Source: Betaproteobacteria bacterium
GTDB taxonomy: Bacteria > Pseudomonadota > Gammaproteobacteria > Burkholderiales > Nitrosomonadaceae
Direction of reading: 5' to 3'
Assembly (NCBI GenBank): GCA_022601315.1
Contig: JAHZIU010000086.1
Coordinates: forward strand, 1 to 5,568
Length of the DNA: 5,568 bases
In this document: positions 1 through 5,272 of the stretch, one piece after another
Numbering within the stretch: position 1 is the stretch's first letter
Layout of the letters: each line of letters begins with the position of its first letter
Position numbers and translations under genes: made by a program
The notes under the pieces: model-generated
What the model was told of the DNA's origin: nothing
Seen by the model: the letters and a program-made list of their open reading frames with translations, nothing else
Database searches by the model: none

Positions 1-531
1 ACCCGGGCGCATATGGCTTTTAAGCAGCAGGTCGTTGAGCTCGCCGGTAATAACGGTCATTTGTATTACAGCAGAGAAGATCCGCCGATTAAACTGGATC
101 TTAATGGCATTCTGGCTGAACCAAAAATTGGTACCCATATCTATGTGTGCGGCCCAAAAGCATTGATTGAAGCGGTCATCGCTATTGCTGAAATAAAGGG
201 CTGGCCGAAAGAACAGGTACACTTTGAATTATTCGGTAATCCTTCAGCTAAACAGGAAAATAACCAACCGATTGAAGTCGAGTTGCACAAAAGCGGTATC
301 ACCATTCACGTTGCCAAGGACCAATCGGTTCTTGATGCCCTGTTAGACGCAGGCGTGACGGTTGGCTTCAGTTGCAAACGTGGTGAATGCGCCAGTTGTA
401 AAGTGCCGGTGCTGGAAGGAGACATCGATCACCGTGACATCGTGCTGGATTCTTATGAGAGAAAAGCTGGCAATGTGATGTGCAGTTGCGTTTCTCGTGT
501 GAAAGGAAACCGGCTGGTGTTGGATTTATAG
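1..531 (+). CDS. PDR/VanB-type flavin reductase, C-terminal part with [2Fe-2S] ferredoxin domain (5' truncated by window edge)
   Basis: The frame is open from base 1 and ends with TAG at 529-531. The Met at 13 lies inside a conserved stretch (TRAHMAF, like the SRxxMAF of phthalate dioxygenase/vanillate demethylase reductases), so the true start is off the window. Codons 48-52 read YVCGP, the nucleotide-binding motif near the end of the ferredoxin-NADP reductase-like NAD(P)H domain, followed by VHFELFG and a linker at about codons 79-90. The remainder is a plant-type ferredoxin domain with Cys at codons 125, 130 and 133 (CKRGECASC) and 163, the C-x4-C-x2-C-x29-C ligand pattern, plus the family signatures EGDIDHRD and CVSR. 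An additional Cys at codon 161 is probably not a ligand. In this family electrons pass from NAD(P)H through FMN/FAD and the cluster to a partner oxygenase or other enzyme. The partner gene is not visible. Only 8 nt separate it from moeA, so co-transcription is likely. The missing N-terminus could carry extra domains. Confidence 0.9.
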   Translation, partial: TRAHMAFKQQVVELAGNNGHLYYSREDPPIKLDLNGILAEPKIGTHIYVCGPKALIEAVIAIAEIKGWPKEQVHFELFGNPSAKQENNQPIEVELHKSGITIHVAKDQSVLDALLDAGVTVGFSCKRGECASCKVPVLEGDIDHRDIVLDSYERKAGNVMCSCVSRVKGNRLVLDL

Positions 532-539
532 GATTGATC

Positions 540-1742
540 ATGTTAATAAGCGTATCCAAAGCTGAAAAACTGATTCACGAAGCATTGCCGATACCAAAGG
601 CAGCCACCATCCCACTGAATCAAGCCAATGATTATGTGTTGGCAGCTGACATCAAAGCAGAGCATGATTACCCCCCATTTGATCGTATTACCAAGGATGG
701 CATCGCCATTACCAGTGCCAGTTTCACTGGCGAGGGACAACGAATGGGTTTGAGCAGTTATGCGCAAGCAGGTAAACCGCAGGCCGTATTGGAAGATGCC
801 GCTACGGCTATCGAAGTGGCAACCGGTGCACCATTACCGCAAGGTGCAGATGCTGTGATTCCATATGAGGAAATTGAAAAAAAAGCGGATGATGTTGTGC
901 TCAATACGATACAGGTCAGTGTGGGACAGCACATTCACCCACAGGCAAGTGACAGCAAAAAGGGCGCGGTTTTAATCGAGAAAGGCGCAATAATTGGTAG
1001 TCCGGAAATTGCCATTCTAGGTTCTAATGGCATATATGCTGTCTCAATTTATGCCAAGCCACGTATTGCGATTATTACAACGGGCGATGAATTAGTGGCG
1101 ACTGATGCAAAGATCGAACCCTATCAAATACGTAGAAGTAATGATGTGATGTTGCAGGCGGCACTACAAGGGTATGGTTTTGCCGATATTACTTGTAGTC
1201 ATTTTCCCGATGATGCAGTACAACTCCATGCTGGGTTTGCAAAATTACTGGATGCGGCAGATGTCGTGTTAATTTCCGGTGGAGTTTCCAAAGGCACCTA
1301 TGATTTAGTGCCGGATATACTGAAAAAGCTGGCCGTTAAGAATATTTTTCATGGTGTGTCGCAACGTCCTGGAAAGCCCATGTGGTTTGGTAAAAAAGCG
1401 AATACACTGGTGTTCGGACTGCCGGGAAATCCAGTGTCAGCACTTACCTGTACATTGCGTTACGTGATCCCGGCATTAAAAAAAATTAGCGGGCGTATCG
1501 ATCCATTTATTCACTATAAAACATTGGGCGAAGCGGTTGATGTCAATGTATCATTTACAGTATTTCTGCCCGTACAATCCCATTCCAATAATGAAGTAGT
1601 GTCAGTGCGCCATAACGGCTCGGGTGACTTTGCCAGTCTTTCCGACAGTAACGGTTTTCTCGAGCTACCCAGTGAAACCAGGCATTTTTATGCGGGTGAG
1701 CGCTACGCATTTACGCCATGGCGGGCACCATGTTCGCTTTAG
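540..1742 (+). CDS. moeA: Molybdopterin molybdotransferase MoeA
   Basis: This 400-residue protein matches the usual MoeA length (about 400-410). MoeA inserts molybdate into adenylylated molybdopterin in the cytoplasm. In order: an N-terminal MoeA region with PPFDRITKDGIAI at about 45-57; the GAPLPQGADAV loop at 96-106; an Asp at 138 in the HPQASD segment; TTGDELV at 180-186 opening the MoCF-type domain; SGGVSKGTYD at 246-255; RPGKP at 276-280; GLPGNPVSAL at 293-302; and a C-terminal barrel-like domain from about 328. The acidic residues needed in E. coli MoeA appear to have counterparts (Asp53, Asp138, Glu184, Asp224 or Asp225, Asp255). Odd points are the loop TKDGIA in place of the common SAMDGYA and SKGTYD in place of SVGDYD. 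I chose the ATG at 540, preceded by AGGA at 530-533; an in-frame ATG at 480 lies deep inside the reductase gene and would add 20 residues unlike the family. The gene ends 8 nt before my preferred moaA start. No MogA/MoaB partner is in the window. Confidence 0.95.
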   Translation: MLISVSKAEKLIHEALPIPKAATIPLNQANDYVLAADIKAEHDYPPFDRITKDGIAITSASFTGEGQRMGLSSYAQAGKPQAVLEDAATAIEVATGAPLPQGADAVIPYEEIEKKADDVVLNTIQVSVGQHIHPQASDSKKGAVLIEKGAIIGSPEIAILGSNGIYAVSIYAKPRIAIITTGDELVATDAKIEPYQIRRSNDVMLQAALQGYGFADITCSHFPDDAVQLHAGFAKLLDAADVVLISGGVSKGTYDLVPDILKKLAVKNIFHGVSQRPGKPMWFGKKANTLVFGLPGNPVSALTCTLRYVIPALKKISGRIDPFIHYKTLGEAVDVNVSFTVFLPVQSHSNNEVVSVRHNGSGDFASLSDSNGFLELPSETRHFYAGERYAFTPWRAPCSL

Positions 1743-1743
1743 G
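1741..1743 (+). promoter_or_regulatory. Weak ribosome-binding site that favours the moaA start at 1751
   Basis: AGG lies 7 nt before the ATG at 1751 and overlaps the moeA stop codon (1740-1742). It is the best ribosome-binding candidate among the three in-frame ATGs (1718, 1730, 1751). The match is short, so it only tips the balance. Confidence 0.45.
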
Positions 1744-1750
1744 TCATTAC

Positions 1751-2683
1751 ATGGTTGATAAACATGGGCGGCGCATGCGCAAGCTGCGTATCTCGTTGCT
1801 GGATGCATGCAACCTGCGCTGCCTTTATTGCATGCCTGAGTCCCCGGTATTCATGCCGCAAAAGGATTGGGCCAGTGCTAAAGACCTGCTGCATATTACG
1901 CGCAATTTAGTGGCACTGGGTATCGAGGAAATACGTTTAACGGGTGGCGAACCGCTAATGCGCCGGGATTTTGTAGAAATAGTCGATGCGCTGTCAACGT
2001 TGCCAGTCAAAACACTAGGATTGACTACGAATGCGTTGCTACTTGCACCGTATTTATCAATGTTGCAGCACACTCAATTGCAACAACTCAATATCAGCCT
2101 TGATAGCCTGGATGCTAAAAATTTTAAGCGGATTACCCGCCGTGATGCGCTTGGTACAGTGACGGATGCGATTCATACTGCCAAGGCGTTGGGGTTTACA
2201 ATCAAAATCAATACGGTGGTGATGAAAGGTGTGAATGATCATGAGCTGCCCGCTTTTGTCGCGTGGTCAGCGGTGCATGATATTCCGGTACGATTTCTGG
2301 AAGTGATGAATATCGGTGTGATGAAATCACAGTTTCGAGAACGCTTTCTTTCTGCTTTCGATATGAAGGCCATGTTAAAAGCGGATTATCGGTTCAGCAA
2401 GCTTAATGATGTAGTGGATAGTACTTCGCGCAACTTTCGTGTTTCCAATGGTGCAAAAATTGGTTTTATTACTTCTGAATCCAGCCCATTTTGCACCGGC
2501 TGTTCACGCTTGCGTCTGACGCCTAAAGGACAGATCCGTCCGTGTTTGTTTATGCAAGAAGGCATCGATCTAAAATCATTGGCACCAGAGGATTATCCAA
2601 AGGCGCTGGCGACAATCATTGCGATGAAGCCGGTCGGACGCATCCCCCACCAGCCACAACCGATGTACCAGATTGGAGGATAA
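1751..2683 (+). CDS. moaA: GTP 3',8-cyclase MoaA (radical SAM)
   Basis: MoaA is a radical-SAM enzyme that converts GTP to 3',8-cyclo-GTP, the first step of molybdenum cofactor synthesis. From the ATG at 1751 the protein has 310 residues, slightly short of the usual 320-340. It opens with DKHGRRMRKLRISLLDACN, the family N-terminus. The radical-SAM cluster cysteines are 20, 24 and 27 (CNLRCLYC), TGGEPL (64-69) is the SAM-binding motif, and NTVVMKGVND lies at 154-163. A second cluster site uses Cys248, Cys251 and Cys265, with Arg253 and Arg255 in CSRLRLTPKG matching the GTP-contacting arginines of known MoaA. The C-terminus is MYQIGG, keeping the Gly-Gly tail that is needed for activity. The ATG at 1751 has AGG at 1741-1743 with 7 nt spacing. 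In-frame ATGs at 1730 and 1718 would overlap moeA by 13 and 25 nt and add 7 or 11 residues; the one at 1718 has no evident ribosome-binding site. They cannot be excluded. Confidence 0.95.
   Translation: MVDKHGRRMRKLRISLLDACNLRCLYCMPESPVFMPQKDWASAKDLLHITRNLVALGIEEIRLTGGEPLMRRDFVEIVDALSTLPVKTLGLTTNALLLAPYLSMLQHTQLQQLNISLDSLDAKNFKRITRRDALGTVTDAIHTAKALGFTIKINTVVMKGVNDHELPAFVAWSAVHDIPVRFLEVMNIGVMKSQFRERFLSAFDMKAMLKADYRFSKLNDVVDSTSRNFRVSNGAKIGFITSESSPFCTGCSRLRLTPKGQIRPCLFMQEGIDLKSLAPEDYPKALATIIAMKPVGRIPHQPQPMYQIGG
2675..2680 (+). promoter_or_regulatory. Strong Shine-Dalgarno of moaC, built from the MoaA Gly-Gly codons
   Basis: GGAGGA ends 4 nt before the ATG at 2685 and is read in the moaA frame as GGA GGA, the codons of the C-terminal Gly309-Gly310, directly before the TAA. 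It fixes the moaC start and means a ribosome finishing moaA exposes or occupies the moaC signal. Confidence 0.85.
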
Positions 2684-2684
2684 A

Positions 2685-3164
2685 ATGAACAACGCATTGT
2701 CACATATTGATGCACAGAATAACCCCGGTATGGTTGATGTCAGTCATAAAGCAGTCACCCAGCGTACGGCAGAAGCGGAAGCTGTTTTACGTTTGCCGCG
2801 TGCAGTGTTGGAGGCCATGCATGATGAAGATATCACGTCCCCCAAGGGACCAGTTTTTCACACCGCAATTATTGCCGGAACACAAGCGGTTAAACGTACG
2901 CATGAGTTGATTCCTTTTTGTCATCCATTGCCGGTAGAAGGTATCGCCATTACGATCAAACCAAACAATGACCTGTTAATCATTTGCTGCCGTGTTACTT
3001 GTACTAATAAAACCGGTGTCGAGATGGAAGCGCTTACAGGCGTTAGTGTTGCCGCACTCACGATCTATGATATGTGCAAGTCCATAAGCCATGCCATGGT
3101 GATAGAACGCATACAGTTACGAGAGAAAACCGGCGGCAAATCAGATATTCACGAAGGGGAATAA
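2685..3164 (+). CDS. moaC: Cyclic pyranopterin monophosphate synthase MoaC
   Basis: MoaC acts after MoaA, rearranging 3',8-cyclo-GTP to cyclic pyranopterin monophosphate. At 159 residues it is the normal length (E. coli 161). Signatures are MVDVSHKAVTQRTA (16-29), KGPVFHTAIIAGTQAVKRT (54-72), ELIPFCHPL (74-82) and KTGVEMEALTGVSVAALT (109-126), followed by IYDMCK. Residues matching the E. coli active site are Lys54, His80, Glu113, Glu115, Asp129 and Lys132, so the enzyme should be functional. The strand before KTGVEMEAL is about two residues shorter than in E. coli. The ATG at 2685 is clearly right: GGAGG sits 5 nt upstream and the family N-terminus follows. A TTG at 2673 in the same frame lies inside moaA and upstream of that ribosome-binding site. 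The gene starts 1 nt after the moaA stop and ends 1 nt before mobA. Confidence 0.97.
   Translation: MNNALSHIDAQNNPGMVDVSHKAVTQRTAEAEAVLRLPRAVLEAMHDEDITSPKGPVFHTAIIAGTQAVKRTHELIPFCHPLPVEGIAITIKPNNDLLIICCRVTCTNKTGVEMEALTGVSVAALTIYDMCKSISHAMVIERIQLREKTGGKSDIHEGE
3154..3160 (+). promoter_or_regulatory. Shine-Dalgarno of mobA inside the moaC 3' end
   Basis: AAGGGGA lies 5 nt before the ATG at 3166, within the last Glu-Gly-Glu codons of moaC. It supports the 3166 start. Confidence 0.75.
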
Positions 3165-3165
3165 T

Positions 3166-3750
3166 ATGAAAAATCCACTGTATGGACTCATCCTTGCTGG
3201 CGGAAAAAGCACCCGGATGGGACGTGACAAAGGAGCGTTAATCTATCATGACGGAAAAGATCAGGTTCGTTATTTGCATCAAGTATTGGCGTCATTTGTT
3301 GATCAGACGTTTGTTTCCATCCGTAGCACACAGTTTTCTGATGCGCATTTGCAGGGTTATGATGTGATTGAAGATGCACGAAATATTACTTCGCCGCTCA
3401 ATGGTATTCTTTCGGCGATGGATAAATTTCCTGAGGCGAGCTGGCTGGTGGTGGCGGTGGATATGCCGTATATCAGCGAAACAGCCGTGCAGGCTTTACT
3501 TAATGTGCGCGATCCTGAAGTACCTGCCACTTGTTTTAGCTCGCCAGTGAAAGGTGGCCCAGACCCACTCTTTGCGATCTGGGAAGTGCACGCTAAAGCA
3601 GAAATTGAGGCATTGGTAATAAAGCAATCAGTAACTTGTCCACGTAAAATATTGACGTTGTTGGAAGTGCATCTGGTTGAAAATGGTATCAACGCGAAAG
3701 TGTTGCGTAATATCAATACGCCACAAGAATATCAAGAGGTGTTGTCATGA
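3166..3750 (+). CDS. mobA: Molybdenum cofactor guanylyltransferase MobA
   Basis: This 194-residue protein is a nucleotidyltransferase of the MobA type, which transfers GMP from GTP to the molybdenum cofactor to form the guanine-dinucleotide cofactor used by DMSO-reductase-family enzymes. The N-terminal GTP-binding loop is LILAGGKSTRMGRDKGAL at 8-25. SPLNGILSAM at 76-85 corresponds to the GPLAGI motif. VAVDMP at 96-101 supplies the Mg-binding Asp99, GPDPLFAIW at 131-139 matches the late conserved segment, and RNINTPQEY at 181-189 matches the C-terminal NINTPED signature. The ATG at 3166 has AAGGGGA 5 nt upstream. Its stop overlaps the moaD start by 4 nt (ATGA). MobA-like proteins also include CTP-specific MocA and other sugar-nucleotide enzymes; the position inside a moa operon makes the guanylyltransferase assignment likely, but nucleotide specificity is inferred. 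Confidence 0.9.
   Translation: MKNPLYGLILAGGKSTRMGRDKGALIYHDGKDQVRYLHQVLASFVDQTFVSIRSTQFSDAHLQGYDVIEDARNITSPLNGILSAMDKFPEASWLVVAVDMPYISETAVQALLNVRDPEVPATCFSSPVKGGPDPLFAIWEVHAKAEIEALVIKQSVTCPRKILTLLEVHLVENGINAKVLRNINTPQEYQEVLS
3734..3740 (+). promoter_or_regulatory. Shine-Dalgarno of moaD inside the mobA 3' end
   Basis: AAGAGGT lies 6 nt before the moaD ATG at 3747, within the last codons of mobA, and accompanies the ATGA start/stop overlap. Confidence 0.7.
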
Positions 3751-3989
3751 CGACCCTACATATCATCTATTTTGCTGCGTTATGTGATGCAACAGGGCGC
3801 GAAGAAGAAACGCTGAAAACGGAGGCAGAAACGGCTAAGGCATTATTCCATGAGTTGACTGAAAAGTATTGCTGGCCGTTTTCTGAGGCGAACATCTTAG
3901 TTGCCATTAATGATCGTTATCGACCTGTTGACACATCTTTGCAGGAAGGGGACCGGGTCGTATTTATTCCGCCGGTGTCTGGGGGTTAG
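3747..3989 (+). CDS. moaD: Molybdopterin synthase sulfur-carrier subunit MoaD
   Basis: MoaD is the small ubiquitin-like subunit of molybdopterin synthase. Its C-terminal glycine is adenylylated by MoeB, converted to a thiocarboxylate, and donates sulfur to the pterin in MoaE. The 80-residue product is the usual size (E. coli 81). It begins with a beta strand (LHIIYFAAL) and ends RVVFIPPVSGG, the invariant tail with a terminal Gly79-Gly80 pair. The middle INDRYRPVDTSLQEGD matches the family. The ATG overlaps the mobA stop by 4 nt, suggesting translational coupling, with AAGAGGT at 3734-3740 as ribosome-binding site. It lies directly upstream of its partner moaE. No moeB is visible, so the activating enzyme must be encoded elsewhere. 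Confidence 0.95.
   Translation: MTTLHIIYFAALCDATGREEETLKTEAETAKALFHELTEKYCWPFSEANILVAINDRYRPVDTSLQEGDRVVFIPPVSGG
3981..3985 (+). promoter_or_regulatory. G-rich ribosome-binding site deciding the GTG start of moaE
   Basis: GGGGG lies 6 nt before the GTG at 3992 and is read in moaD as part of GGG GGT, the codons of the reactive C-terminal Gly-Gly. The match to the Shine-Dalgarno consensus is imperfect (no A), but position and spacing fit. Confidence 0.55.
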
Positions 3990-3991
3990 TA

Positions 3992-4444
3992 GTGTTATTC
4001 CAACTCACAAATCGCCCGATCGAACCCTTGGTTGAATCATTGCATTCTCATGCGGGGGGTATTGTTATATTTGAGGGCCGAGTACGGGCAATAAATGATG
4101 ACAGAGCGGTTTCTTCTCTAGAATATGTCGCTTACCCTGAATTGGCGCTGCATGAAGGTCATGCAATTATCAATAATGTGCTTCAGCAATTTGATATTCT
4201 TGAAGCCTATGCCATACATCGTACCGGCCATTTAGCGATTGGTGATATTGCAGTTTGGGTAATGAGCGCCGCCGTGCATCGTAAAGAGGCTTTTGCAGCA
4301 ACAGAATGTATCATTAACGCTATTAAAGCGCGTGTCCCAATTTGGAAAAAAGAATATTACAGTGATGGTGAGGCCATCTGGGTGCGTTGTGATCATTGCG
4401 CCCATGATCATGCCCCATGCCCCGCTGTGAAAGAATCGATGTGA
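3992..4444 (+). CDS. moaE: Molybdopterin synthase catalytic subunit MoaE
   Basis: MoaE pairs with MoaD to add two sulfurs to cyclic pyranopterin monophosphate, giving molybdopterin. The 150-residue length equals E. coli MoaE. Conserved blocks are GGIVIFEGRVRAIND (22-36), LEYVAYPELAL (43-53), IHRTGHLAIGD (75-85), VHRKEAFAA (95-103) and IKARVPIWKKE (111-121). Lys112 and Lys119 keep the 7-residue spacing of the catalytic lysines of E. coli MoaE (119 and 126), and Arg32 fits the GxVR arginine. The start is GTG at 3992, two bases after the moaD stop, with a G-run at 3981-3985 six bases upstream; no ATG gives a better N-terminus. The C-terminal tail is Cys/His rich (Cys133, Cys136, His138, His140, Cys143). 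A CxxC near this position occurs in some MoaE proteins, but the added HxHxxC is unusual to me. No terminator-like hairpin follows the stop. Confidence 0.95.
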   Translation: MLFQLTNRPIEPLVESLHSHAGGIVIFEGRVRAINDDRAVSSLEYVAYPELALHEGHAIINNVLQQFDILEAYAIHRTGHLAIGDIAVWVMSAAVHRKEAFAATECIINAIKARVPIWKKEYYSDGEAIWVRCDHCAHDHAPCPAVKESM

Positions 4445-4458
4445 GACCGAACCGATGT

Positions 4459-4477
4459 CAATTTTGTGTGCAATTTT
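4459..4477. repeat. Direct repeat CAATTTT x2 upstream of the -10 box
   Basis: CAATTTT occurs at 4459-4465 and again at 4471-4477, a 12-bp period (a little over one helical turn), overlapping the weak -35 region of the candidate exporter promoter. This could be a regulator site on one face of the helix. It is also AT-rich enough to arise by chance. Confidence 0.3.
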
Positions 4478-4494
4478 AGCTTACAAACTATAAT
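4464..4494 (+). promoter_or_regulatory. Candidate sigma-70 promoter upstream of the TauE/SafE gene
   Basis: A perfect TATAAT lies at 4489-4494, 30 nt before the exporter ATG, in the only sizeable intergenic gap of the window. The upstream element is weak: TTGTGT at 4464-4469 shares only TTG plus spacing-dependent similarity with TTGACA and lies 19 nt away, longer than the ideal 17. There is no extended -10 TG. Transcription would start near 4501, leaving a leader of about 24 nt. A weak -35 would fit a promoter that needs an activator, but that is inference. Confidence 0.5.
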
Positions 4495-4524
4495 TGTTAC
4501 TGAATTTAATCGGCAAGGTTGTCA

Positions 4525-5271
4525 ATGCTACTAGCTGCATTATTTGGCCTCATCGCATTACTCTATGCCAGTGTGGGCTTTGGTGGCGGTTCTTCCTATT
4601 TGGCGCTACTGGTATTATGGGGGTTGCCTTATACCATCATCCCGATGCTGGCACTCGCCTGCAATATCATTGTTGTTTCCGGTAACAGTTTGCACTACGT
4701 ACGTGCAGGTTACTTCAATAGTCGTTTGCTAATACCTTTTTTGATCGGTTCGATTCCGCTTTCCTATCTTGGCGGTACGCTGACCATTGATCAGACGTTG
4801 TTTGAATGGCTGATTTTTCTGTCTTTGTTGATAGCCGGTTTATTGCTGATTTGGCAACATAAAATGTTTGATGGGACACATGTCAATTATCAGCTGCCTG
4901 TTATGCCTGTAGCCATTACAGTGGGTGCAGTGCTTGGTTTTCTTTCAGGCGTTATTGGTATTGGTGGTGGGGTGTTTCTGGCGCCTATTTTGTATTTACT
5001 CCGTGCCGGTTCTCCCCGTGAAATTGCAACAGCTGCTTCGTTATTTATCTTGATTAACTCGACAGCGGGGATACTGGGGCATTTACAAAAGGTTGGTCTT
5101 TCAGAGCTGTTATTGGCATACTGGCCTTTATTGCTTGCTGTTTTTGTCGGTGGGCAAATGGGTAATCAGCTTTCCTTAAAGTTTTTTCCACTAAGGGTTA
5201 TGGTCTTTATTACCGGTTTGTTGGTATTGTTTGTGTCGTTACGTATGGGCATAAAAGTAATGGGAGTTTAA
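4525..5271 (+). CDS. TauE/SafE-family membrane transporter (probable sulfite/organosulfur anion exporter)
   Basis: This 248-residue, very hydrophobic inner-membrane protein has the twin-repeat layout of the TauE/SafE family (PF01925). The first half begins with GLIALLYASVGFGGGS (8-23) and the second half carries the matching glycine-rich motif SGVIGIGGGVFLAPIL (141-156). I count about eight membrane segments (roughly 3-20, 26-52, 68-86, 95-110, 127-145, 148-160, 167-212 as two, 224-241), with a polar loop near 111-124 between the halves. Studied members export sulfite, sulfoacetate or related anions, but the family is broad and the substrate here is unknown. The ATG at 4525 has AAGG at 4515-4518; an in-frame TTG at 4519 overlaps the end of that signal and is less likely. 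It is 80 nt from moaE, behind its own candidate promoter, and 1 nt from the LysR-type gene downstream, so exporter and regulator probably form a transcript that may also receive read-through from the cofactor operon. Confidence 0.88.
   Translation: MLLAALFGLIALLYASVGFGGGSSYLALLVLWGLPYTIIPMLALACNIIVVSGNSLHYVRAGYFNSRLLIPFLIGSIPLSYLGGTLTIDQTLFEWLIFLSLLIAGLLLIWQHKMFDGTHVNYQLPVMPVAITVGAVLGFLSGVIGIGGGVFLAPILYLLRAGSPREIATAASLFILINSTAGILGHLQKVGLSELLLAYWPLLLAVFVGGQMGNQLSLKFFPLRVMVFITGLLVLFVSLRMGIKVMGV
5262..5266 (+). promoter_or_regulatory. Shine-Dalgarno deciding the TTG start of the LysR-type gene
   Basis: GGGAG lies 6 nt before TTG 5273 and sits inside the last codons of the exporter gene, which links translation of the two genes. 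Confidence 0.65.
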
Positions 5272-5272
5272 A

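Noticed and set aside
480..539. Possible longer MoeA starting at ATG 480
   Set aside because: The extra 20 residues are out-of-frame reading of the conserved ferredoxin C-terminus and do not resemble MoeA; ATG 540 has an AGGA signal and starts at the family N-terminus.
877..1485. Two runs of eight A in moeA (877-884 and 1478-1485), possible slippage or phase-variation sites
   Set aside because: Both encode ordinary lysine codons in an intact frame, and such runs are common at this base composition; nothing else suggests phase variation.
2673..2684. TTG start for a longer MoaC
   Set aside because: It lies upstream of the strong GGAGG ribosome-binding site, inside moaA, and adds four residues with no family support.
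368..3716. Minus-strand open frames antisense to the reductase, moeA, moaA and mobA
   Set aside because: They are short, lack ribosome-binding sites, show no recognisable domains and lie fully opposite well-supported genes.
4390..4410. Inverted repeat TGATCAT/ATGATCA near the end of moaE, possible terminator
   Set aside because: It is a 7-bp, AT-rich stem with a 7-nt loop inside the coding sequence, 34 nt before the stop and without a T-tract; it reflects the repeated Asp-His codons of the MoaE tail.
4446..4458. Tandem ACCGA ACCGA and repeated CGATGT just after moaE
   Set aside because: Too short to call a repeat element, and no dyad or known operator pattern is evident.
3299..4799. 13-bp direct repeat TTGATCAGACGTT at 3299-3311 and 4787-4799
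   Set aside because: Both copies are in unrelated coding regions (Val/Ile-Asp-Gln-Thr), with no flanking similarity or mobile-element features; chance is sufficient.
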